Assembly: GCA_947165795.1 (NCBI GenBank)
Contig: CAMVBP010000042.1
Location: 1-11,985, forward strand
Direction: 5' to 3'
Length of the DNA: 11,985 nt
Source of the DNA: an uncultured Treponema sp.
GTDB taxonomy: Bacteria; Spirochaetota; Spirochaetia; Treponematales; Treponemataceae
In this document: positions 1 through 6,317 of the stretch, in pieces
Layout of the letters: each line of letters starts with the position of its first letter
Position numbering within the stretch: position 1 is the first letter of the stretch
The notes under the pieces: model-generated
Database searches by the model: none
What the model was told of the DNA's origin: nothing
What the model saw: only the letters and a program-made list of their open reading frames with translations
Position numbers and translations under genes: made by a program

Positions 1-1
1 G

Positions 2-559
2 GCAGCACGTTCTCTCATTTCAAAATACAGTTATTATGTTTCGAAATACAATTTTCCTATAGAAGATTCTTTGGTTCGTAATAATACAAATAATATTCTT
101 AAATATTTTGAAATAAAAAAAACAAATAATGACGAACCCCTTCAGCTTAAAGAAAAATCTACAAACCTCGTAAAAGAATTAATAATTATCTGTACCGAAT
201 TAAAAAAAGTGTTAAATATTAAAAATAAAAATATTTTTGATGAATTTGATCATTTAGTTTGGTCTTATGGAAAAATAAAAAAAGGTTCGCTCTCAGTATT
301 TGTTTCAAAAGAGAATTATGAAAAAATAACAAAGTTTCTTGAAATAGAGTCTCTTTTAACAGAAAGGAAAAGAGAGCTAAAAGAAAAAAATCCAAAAGCA
401 TCAATTCCAAATGATTTAGCAGATACTATCATTAAAAAAGAAATACAGGAACCAAATAAATTGGAACATATGTTATCTGAAAATTGGGTTTCAGCTAATT
501 TGGTTAAATTTATTAATTTTTGCTTTAAATGTGAGCAAATAACTAATAATTCAAAATAA
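2..559 (+). CDS. Hypothetical protein, 5'-truncated by the window edge
   Basis: The reading frame is open from base 2 to the TAA at 557-559, giving 185 visible residues with no stop. A TTG at 71 could be read as a start, but it has no ribosome binding site and the frame continues upstream without interruption, so the gene almost certainly begins outside the window. The visible part is Lys/Asn/Glu-rich and looks mostly helical. It contains a charged segment (TERKRELKEKNPKAS) and ends FCFKCEQITNNSK. There is no signal peptide or membrane segment in the visible portion, and I recognise no family. It converges on the minus-strand operon: its TAA directly abuts the TGA of the opposing gene with no spacer. 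Confidence is for a real coding region, not for a function. Confidence 0.75.
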   Translation, partial: AARSLISKYSYYVSKYNFPIEDSLVRNNTNNILKYFEIKKTNNDEPLQLKEKSTNLVKELIIICTELKKVLNIKNKNIFDEFDHLVWSYGKIKKGSLSVFVSKENYEKITKFLEIESLLTERKRELKEKNPKASIPNDLADTIIKKEIQEPNKLEHMLSENWVSANLVKFINFCFKCEQITNNSK

Positions 560-1456
560 TCATTCAATTTTCTTCCGCCAAAGCTTTTCTGCTTCTTCTG
601 TAAATTTCGGAGCAAAAGTTACCGGCTCCTGTAAATCACTTGCGGGAACCGGGTAACGAATGTAGCCTTCGTTATCCGGTTCGGAATGATGAAAATCTTT
701 TAGCGATGTGATTTTGTTTCCGTTCATGTCCAGAAGATAAGCACCGTTATCATGCAGGTATTCAGAAAAATCTGACTTGCTGTAATTATATCTGTACATC
801 ATTGCCATGTGCATGAACTCCGGGAATTTTAAAACTTCGCTGGAAACATCATCTGCCATAAGTGGATCAAGCATCTGTTCAACCGGGAGACTGAATATTT
901 CATTTATGGAATCTTCGCTGCTGCTCACTTTTAATCCGCAGGCATCATCGTTCAGGCTGCAGTAATTTCCGTAGGCATCCAGAAATTTTCTTTCGCAGTT
1001 CTGTAAATCATCTTCAAAAGAAATCAATTTATCACCGTTGTAAATCCATCTGCAGATATTTAATTCTGAGCTTGCCGCAACAATTGAATACGATTCTTCG
1101 CCAGTAAAAATCTCTTCAAAAATATTTTCCTGACCTTTATCAAATTCCGGAAAGTCTTCATCGTTCCACGTTGTTTTAAATATGCCGCGGAAATAGTTTG
1201 AAATGATTCCTTTGCCGTCTTCTGTAATTGTGAACTTAGCTCCAGCCGCAGAAAAAGCTTTGTTCAACAACTTACTAATTTCTTCAATTTCAGTACACGC
1301 CTCAGAATCAGTTCCAGCCACAGCATTATTTTCGTTACTCAGCATTCTGATATGCACTTCCCAAAACAGCCGCGGATTATTCGGATTTTCAGGATCTTCA
1401 TAACGCTCAATAAAAGTTTGAACATTTTCTTTTGGTAACATTTCGTCTGTAATCAT
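560..1456 (-). CDS. Hypothetical acidic protein, last gene of the MoxR-vWA-ligase operon
   Basis: This gene encodes 298 aa. It starts at ATG 1456, preceded by a strong GAGGAGG ribosome binding site (complement of 1461-1468), 15 nt after the upstream gene's stop. The protein is rich in Asp and Glu, with no signal peptide and no transmembrane segment, so it is probably cytosolic. Visible segments include an early aromatic stretch (NNPRLFWEVHIRML, about residues 26-39), a Tyr/Met-rich run (FMHMAMMYRYNYSKSDFSEYL) and a C-terminal charged helix (KFTEEAEKLWRKKIE). I recognise no catalytic motif or family. As the ninth gene of a co-directional run it is probably co-expressed with the ligase and the MoxR/vWA pair, perhaps as an accessory subunit. 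That role is inferred from position only. Confidence 0.8.
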   Translation of the reverse strand: MITDEMLPKENVQTFIERYEDPENPNNPRLFWEVHIRMLSNENNAVAGTDSEACTEIEEISKLLNKAFSAAGAKFTITEDGKGIISNYFRGIFKTTWNDEDFPEFDKGQENIFEEIFTGEESYSIVAASSELNICRWIYNGDKLISFEDDLQNCERKFLDAYGNYCSLNDDACGLKVSSSEDSINEIFSLPVEQMLDPLMADDVSSEVLKFPEFMHMAMMYRYNYSKSDFSEYLHDNGAYLLDMNGNKITSLKDFHHSEPDNEGYIRYPVPASDLQEPVTFAPKFTEEAEKLWRKKIE

Positions 1457-1471
1457 TTTTTCCTCCTCAAC

Positions 1472-2653
1472 TTAGCAAACTCTTGCCGAAATCTTTTTGA
1501 ATTCTTTTTCCAGCATTTGCATTGTGTTATCGTAGTTTTCTATAATAGTTCGTTTTTGAATCGTAAAATCAAAACTTCTCTTTTGTGAATTATCATCATT
1601 CTTTGTGATCAATATTTTAAATGCATCTTCATTTTTAGAACAACTTAAATCCAAGTTATACGAAGCAGCGAGTTCAGTTATTTTCTTACTGCAATTTTGA
1701 ATTATATGTTCGCAAGGATTAACCTGTTTGATTTTTTGCAGCATTCTGTTTCGTGAATCATAAGTAATGTCATTAAGATTTTCATTTTCCTTTTCTTTGA
1801 ATCTTTCAATAACCGTATTTCCTTTTACAAAGTCAGCATAATTTTTTGTAAGGTTGATAAAATTATTTTTTAGATATTCAAAATACGGCACAATCAAATG
1901 AGTTTCAAAATCTGAGAAAAAAAGATAGAGATTCAAATTCGGTGCAAGAAATTCAATTCCATTTTCAACCTGAATAAAAAAAAGAGTTTCGCTGTTCGGA
2001 TGAAAAAGTTTTGTTGAGTAAAGCAGAACATCGGACATTCTACTTTTGGAATACACTGCCCTTTTATCTTTTGTAATTTCCTTCAGATTTGAAATCAGCT
2101 TTTCAGAGTTTTCTATAAAATCAGATGGAACTTCATTTTTGGACGCAAGAATTAAATTGTTTCCTATATCATAATTATTTCCAAACAAGACCTTCAGTTT
2201 TTTTACAGAAACAACTTCCGAGTCCGCAGCCGTTTTTGATAACAGAGGCTTTAATTTTTCAAAATTAAATTTCCAGAATGAAGGCCCTTTTATTGAAAAT
2301 GCACTGAATGTATTTACCATCGAAGCCCAGAGCTCTTTATTTTCCTCTGAATTTATGTGCTCAAGAATTTTCTTATTTTTTTCAATCTGATTTTGATTAC
2401 AGCAATTTAATTCTGTCAAAACCTTATAACCGTTGATATTAAAAATTTCTTTACCACCGCCCATTCGTAAACTTTTTAAAGTAATATGATTATCGGAAAG
2501 ATACTTTTCAAAAATCATTAATTCAAGCGCTCCCGGTTTTCCCGAAAGTGTGACTTCACAATCCTGAAGTGAGGAATAATTTTTTTTTGCCAAACAATAG
2601 TCTATTCCGCCAAAGCGTAAAAGTTCTTCTGAAGAAATTGTGATTTTACCCAT
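1472..2653 (-). CDS. Hypothetical protein (393 aa) in the MoxR-vWA-ligase operon
   Basis: The ATG at 2653 follows the TAA of the preceding gene directly (TAAATG), with AGGA as a ribosome binding site about 8 nt upstream, so translation is probably coupled. The protein begins MGKITISSEELLRFGGIDYCLAKK and has no signal peptide or clear membrane segment. It carries a MGGG turn near residue 64, a paired cysteine (NCCNQNQ) near 84, and a mixed alpha/beta appearance with predicted helices in the C-terminal third (for example ENYDNTMQMLEKEFKKISARVC). The cysteines are scattered and do not form a recognisable zinc motif. I know no family for it. Its position between two other unrecognised genes downstream of the ligase suggests a subunit of the same complex, but this is inference. 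Confidence 0.82.
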   Translation of the reverse strand: MGKITISSEELLRFGGIDYCLAKKNYSSLQDCEVTLSGKPGALELMIFEKYLSDNHITLKSLRMGGGKEIFNINGYKVLTELNCCNQNQIEKNKKILEHINSEENKELWASMVNTFSAFSIKGPSFWKFNFEKLKPLLSKTAADSEVVSVKKLKVLFGNNYDIGNNLILASKNEVPSDFIENSEKLISNLKEITKDKRAVYSKSRMSDVLLYSTKLFHPNSETLFFIQVENGIEFLAPNLNLYLFFSDFETHLIVPYFEYLKNNFINLTKNYADFVKGNTVIERFKEKENENLNDITYDSRNRMLQKIKQVNPCEHIIQNCSKKITELAASYNLDLSCSKNEDAFKILITKNDDNSQKRSFDFTIQKRTIIENYDNTMQMLEKEFKKISARVC

Positions 2654-3541
2654 TTAATCATCCTGTAATGAAATTTCAAAATTCTGCAAATCCTGATCAA
2701 GATTATTCATATTTACATAGCAGGTACAGTAAGAACCAAACAATGAATTTTTTGTACTGTATCTGATTGTAAAACAACCGTCCTTTTTCTGAATATCCGC
2801 ATCATAATATTTGTATTTATTCAGCAGTTCGTTGATTCTTTTTTCCGCCTCATACTTTAAGCAATCTTCAACTTTGTAAACCTGTGATTTTAAACCATAA
2901 AATTCATAATATTCCGAAGGTTGAATTTTATATTCCCGTATCCTTTTTATCTCTTCTGAATAATTCTGTACAAACCAGTCGATGAGATTTGCATTTCTGT
3001 ATTCAATAAGATACGGAATAAGATTCATTTGATTTCTTTTGAAATTTACAATCTCAAAATTTGATTTAAAAGTTACTGAATCAACATGCTCATAAAATTT
3101 TCCAAAGACAGTTTCAAATTTTGAATGCTTATCTTTTTCATGCGCTCTATAAAACTGCGGAATAAAATCATAAATTTTATTCATATAACTTTTGATTGAT
3201 TTTAATGCCTTTATCTGAGTTTCATATTTTGTTGGCTCAGCAAAAATAAAATCAAACCTTGAAGCGTAATATGGCATTCTGGAATTTGAAAGGTGCTTAA
3301 ACAAATAAAAATCAAAAACACATTCTCTGTGAGAAATAATTGTTTTGAGGTCGTTTATTTTATTACGATATTTTTCAACTTCTTCGATGTTCTCTTCCGG
3401 ATAAAACAAAACTCTTTTGAGAGCCTTATCGTGATATGGAATTACATTCAAAAAAGCATATTCTTCCTGTGTCAGATTTTCCCAGAACTTTTTATGCTTG
3501 GGAAAAAATGTACAGACAAAATCATAAATTAATGTATTCAT
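2654..3541 (-). CDS. Hypothetical Tyr/Phe-rich protein (295 aa) downstream of the ligase
   Basis: The frame can be extended to a TTG at 3565, inside the end of the ligase gene. The ATG at 3541 is preferred because AGGA lies 6 nt upstream of it. That gives 295 aa and an 8-nt gap after the ligase stop. The protein is unusually rich in aromatic residues, especially Tyr and Phe, with many Lys (for example YYEFYGLKSQVYKVEDCLKY and NKYKYYDADIQ). The central part looks helical and the last 60 residues look beta-rich (CFTIRYSTKNSLFGSYCTCYVNM). There is no signal peptide and no known catalytic signature. It is tightly placed between the ligase and the 393-aa gene, so co-translation is likely. I do not recognise a family. 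Confidence 0.82.
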   Translation of the reverse strand: MNTLIYDFVCTFFPKHKKFWENLTQEEYAFLNVIPYHDKALKRVLFYPEENIEEVEKYRNKINDLKTIISHRECVFDFYLFKHLSNSRMPYYASRFDFIFAEPTKYETQIKALKSIKSYMNKIYDFIPQFYRAHEKDKHSKFETVFGKFYEHVDSVTFKSNFEIVNFKRNQMNLIPYLIEYRNANLIDWFVQNYSEEIKRIREYKIQPSEYYEFYGLKSQVYKVEDCLKYEAEKRINELLNKYKYYDADIQKKDGCFTIRYSTKNSLFGSYCTCYVNMNNLDQDLQNFEISLQDD

Positions 3542-3549
3542 AAAATTTC

Positions 3550-4998
3550 CTATTGTGTTGCCCAACCTGATTTTACTGATCTATAAATCATCTTTTCCAT
3601 TTTTTCCTGGAGCTCTCGTTTATCGCTTGAGCACCACACTGATATTTTCATTTTTTCTTCGCGGTGAGAACTGTAATCCGTAAAATGCAAAATGTATTTT
3701 GAATACAGTTCTGTCTTTTCCTTGTTCGTTTTTAACAGAACAAATTTCTTTACATATTTACGGCAGCCGCTTTGTTTGTAAAAAACTTTGCGATCAACAA
3801 TAGTGCTGTCCGAAAGATTTTCCGGCTTTATCTTTTTTTCTGCATTCGGAAAAGGACATAAATCCTGAAGCTGGTGAACTGCAATATCCGGCTCAACACA
3901 TTTTTTGTCTTCGCGTAAACGAACGATTGAAAGATTATATGTTGCAACGCCCGGAACTTTTCCTCTCATCTTCCAGCCATTTTCTTTTGAATATTCAACA
4001 ATATAATTTTTAAAGCTGTCATTAAGGCAGTTTGTATTTGCGAAATCTGTGGCCGTAACTTCAAAAACAAATTCCGGTTTTATCATTTGAAAAGCAACTC
4101 CCTGCGAATCTGTATAAATCAGATTTGATGAAACCGTAAGTGAAGAAAGATTTACTTCGAGAATTTTTCGCTGCTTATTTGAAAGCCCGTTACTGCCGCT
4201 TGCGAAAATTCTGTAAATGCCCGAAGGTTCCATCACCGCAAACAAAAGGTCGCGAACTCCGTTTTCATCACTCGTATAACCGATTACTGCAGCATCAATT
4301 GAATGAAGCGGTTTGATTTTCCAAATAACAGGCTGCTCAGTATGAACGACAAGGCCTTCAGCTTTTTCTTTGAGAACCCATTTTTTGTAAACCTTTGCGA
4401 TGTCACTGGAAGAAGTTCCCCGTTCCATCTGCACCGGGCAAACTAGAGAGTGGTGGTTGAGCCTGTCGAAACCACCAAAAATCTCAACCATTTTTTCATA
4501 CGTCTTTTCATAATGCTCAACCTGCCATTTCGAATCATCAATAAAAAGAATGTCAAAAGGCGAGAGCGCAAGAGAGCCATGAAGCTCTTCGTTTGCGACT
4601 GCATGAATTACATCTGAAACACGGCTGCGACTGCCATCTGGTTTGATGAAATTTAATTCTGCGGCAAAGCCTGCGCATTTAATTCCGACTGCTTTAAGCT
4701 TTTTAGTAAACTCCTCGAGGCATGGAAAATCCTTTTCTTCTTTACCGCCGGTCGTGAACATTACAGTGGTGGTGCCGTCAAAATAAACTGTCCGCATTTC
4801 GCCATCGAGTTTTCGGGTAATGCAAATATTGCTTCCTTCAATCTCAGCAATTTTCAAAGGATCTGTTAGAACGAATTTTCCTGAGAGTCTGTGCTTGTAT
4901 TCTATGGCGGTTTCGTCAAAAAGTTTTCTGCTGTTCTCGAGAAAATGTTTTTCGGCCTCGGCGGCCATAACTGCTTCCAGTCGTTTTATCAAATCCAT
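3550..4998 (-). CDS. ATP-dependent DNA ligase with extra C-terminal domain
   Basis: This is a covalent nucleotidyltransferase-superfamily ligase, expected to seal 5'-phosphate/3'-OH nicks using ATP. Motifs in order (ATG at 4998 as residue 1, 482 aa): motif I KLDG with nucleophile K63; motif III AELNFI at about 113-118; motif IIIa FDILFID at about 148-154; motif IV EGLVVH at about 214-219; motif V WKIKP at about 226-230. An OB-fold region follows (DAAVIGYTS... to FEVTATDF), then a motif VI-like segment RLREDK at about 360-365. This resembles LIG1-type DNA ligases more than T4-type RNA ligases. Residues after about 380 form an additional domain (KTNKEKTELYSKYILHFTDYSSHR..., ending KSGW), possibly WGR-like. 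There is no LIG1 N-terminal DNA-binding domain. The TTG at 5001 is an alternative start, but GGAGG (5006-5010 complement) is better spaced for the ATG, which overlaps the upstream TGA as TGATG. A palindromic element lies within the gene at 4451-4477. Confidence 0.9.
   Translation of the reverse strand: MDLIKRLEAVMAAEAEKHFLENSRKLFDETAIEYKHRLSGKFVLTDPLKIAEIEGSNICITRKLDGEMRTVYFDGTTTVMFTTGGKEEKDFPCLEEFTKKLKAVGIKCAGFAAELNFIKPDGSRSRVSDVIHAVANEELHGSLALSPFDILFIDDSKWQVEHYEKTYEKMVEIFGGFDRLNHHSLVCPVQMERGTSSSDIAKVYKKWVLKEKAEGLVVHTEQPVIWKIKPLHSIDAAVIGYTSDENGVRDLLFAVMEPSGIYRIFASGSNGLSNKQRKILEVNLSSLTVSSNLIYTDSQGVAFQMIKPEFVFEVTATDFANTNCLNDSFKNYIVEYSKENGWKMRGKVPGVATYNLSIVRLREDKKCVEPDIAVHQLQDLCPFPNAEKKIKPENLSDSTIVDRKVFYKQSGCRKYVKKFVLLKTNKEKTELYSKYILHFTDYSSHREEKMKISVWCSSDKRELQEKMEKMIYRSVKSGWATQ
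4451..4477. repeat. Palindromic repeat-like element inside the ligase gene
   Basis: A perfect 8-bp inverted repeat (TGGTGGTT at 4451-4458 and AACCACCA at 4470-4477) surrounds the 11-nt core GAGCCTGTCGA. The core reads TCGACAGGCTC on the other strand. From memory, TTCGACAGGCTCA-type cores with variable complementary arms occur as dispersed short palindromes in many bacterial genomes, but I have not verified this here and only one copy is in the window. In the ligase frame it encodes GGFDRLNHH, in a region between motifs IIIa and IV that is probably a surface loop, and the reading frame is preserved. Confidence 0.6.
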
Positions 4999-5693
4999 CA
5001 ATAATCCTCCAAATCGATATCTGTAAGGTGAATTAAAAGTTTGTACGATGTGTTGTTGTAACCGATTTCGCCGCTCATAAAGCCGCGGTATTTTTTGCCT
5101 CCCTTCATCAGTACGATAGGATCTGAGCCGCCCGCACCACCGCCTATAAACATCATTTCTTTTTTTTCGAATAACTGTTTTGCCATATCAAACAGAAATG
5201 AATAGGTGAGGCCGTTTGTATGAAAGAGCTGATAGGTGTGAGTAAAGATGTAACGCCGCATCGCTTCATAAACCGGGATAGTAACTCCTGTCCATCTGAT
5301 AGGCAGAGTCTCATTTTGAATGTTGGCCTCGTTGGGATTAAAGGCACGCTGCTCTCTCAAAGCACCATCCGAATAAAAAATCTGTTCCTGAAATCTTACA
5401 TCTGAAACAGGTTCATTTTTTTCGTTTGCATAAATGTAATGAAGTTTTCCGGTAAAACGGCCTTCTTCCTGTAAATCAATTTCCGGGTCGCCTTTTATAA
5501 GATTGTCAAAAAGAAGATCATCATTTTTCGAAGCCATTTCTTCAAGCGCAGAAATATTTGTTTTAATAGTCGACTTGATTATGCGGTGAGAAATCGCAGT
5601 GCTTTTTTCCTTTTTTTCAATCTTATGATAGAAGGGCGCAATTCCAACCATTGCATTTTTTCCATGTCCGTCGCCAATAGAAATCAGTTTCAT
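4998..5693 (-). CDS. Hypothetical protein (231 aa) with C-terminal Gly-rich motif
   Basis: The ATG at 5693 follows a strong GGGGAG ribosome binding site, 15 nt after the preceding gene. The stop TGA overlaps the ligase ATG by one base, indicating translational coupling. The N-terminus MKLISIGDGHGKNAMVGIAPFYHKI is Gly-rich and hydrophobic, but it lacks the charge pattern of a signal peptide. The C-terminal third has a striking segment, IGGGAGGSDPIVLMKGGKKYRGFMSGEI (shown here in parts: IGGGAGGSDP, then VLMKGGKKYRG, then FMSGEIGYN), at about residues 183-212. It could be a nucleotide- or phosphate-binding loop or simply a tight turn region. It is not a canonical P-loop because there is no GK[ST]. 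I recognise no family. Its coupling to the ligase suggests the two products act together. Confidence 0.82.
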   Translation of the reverse strand: MKLISIGDGHGKNAMVGIAPFYHKIEKKEKSTAISHRIIKSTIKTNISALEEMASKNDDLLFDNLIKGDPEIDLQEEGRFTGKLHYIYANEKNEPVSDVRFQEQIFYSDGALREQRAFNPNEANIQNETLPIRWTGVTIPVYEAMRRYIFTHTYQLFHTNGLTYSFLFDMAKQLFEKKEMMFIGGGAGGSDPIVLMKGGKKYRGFMSGEIGYNNTSYKLLIHLTDIDLEDY

Positions 5694-5708
5694 TTTTACT
5701 CCCCTTTA

Positions 5709-6299
5709 TCAAAACATATCAAAATTAATGTCATCCAGATCTGTGATGTCAGACACGATAGGTTCGTCATCCGGCTGATAGCCGACACTTTTTTCTGCAT
5801 AGTCACCGGGCCGCACTCCATCAACAGGCTTTATCCAGAAAATCTTTCCATTTCTTTGAAATAATAAATCTCTACCTTTATAACAAAATATTTTGTCACC
5901 AATACAATTGAGGACAGCAATAATGTCGCCACCTTCCAGGGTATAAACTGTTTTTGCATCACTAGGAAAAAGCCACCTATAGTCTGCAGGTATTTCTTCT
6001 AAGGTGTTGTTGTATTTCCAATACTCGCTGTATTCTGACGCAGATTTTTCTTCACTTTCAACTTTCCCCGAATAGATTTTTCCTTCTTCATCAAATCTGC
6101 AAATTCCTAAAGATTTTTTAGGAAAGAGAGTCATATCTGATTCATCGTACATAATGCGGCTGCATTCATTGTCGTCCTTATCAAGCGCAAGAACTTTTCG
6201 CTCACCGTAAATTGACTTTCGTTTTAACGGAACAAGCTCCGCGCTGTATTCCTCACAGGTATCTTTAAATCTAAAAGTTATAAGATTTTTTTCGCACAT
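5709..6299 (-). CDS. Hypothetical acidic protein (196 aa) between vWA and ligase genes
   Basis: The ATG at 6299 is preceded by AAGGTG at a suitable distance, 18 nt after the vWA gene. The product is cytosolic in character and probably beta-rich in the second half: alternating hydrophobic strands TVYTLEGGDIIAVLNCIGDKIFCYKGRDLLFQRNGKIFWI occur in broken form at about residues 116-156. The last 20 or so residues are highly acidic (DEPIVSDITDLDDINFDMF), which could serve as a binding tail. I see no metal-binding or catalytic motif and recognise no family. Its location between the vWA protein and the 231-aa/ligase pair points to a structural or adaptor role in the same complex, which is inference. 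Confidence 0.8.
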   Translation of the reverse strand: MCEKNLITFRFKDTCEEYSAELVPLKRKSIYGERKVLALDKDDNECSRIMYDESDMTLFPKKSLGICRFDEEGKIYSGKVESEEKSASEYSEYWKYNNTLEEIPADYRWLFPSDAKTVYTLEGGDIIAVLNCIGDKIFCYKGRDLLFQRNGKIFWIKPVDGVRPGDYAEKSVGYQPDDEPIVSDITDLDDINFDMF

Positions 6300-6317
6300 A
6301 TTTTCACCTTTTTATAT

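Noticed and set aside
3542..3565. TTG at 3565 as start of the 295-aa protein
   Set aside because: It would overlap the ligase gene and has no ribosome binding site, whereas the ATG at 3541 has AGGA at good spacing.
3550..4998. RNA ligase (T4 Rnl-like) identity
   Set aside because: The OB-fold region after motif V and the RLREDK segment match DNA-ligase motif VI better. RNA substrate use cannot be excluded from sequence alone.
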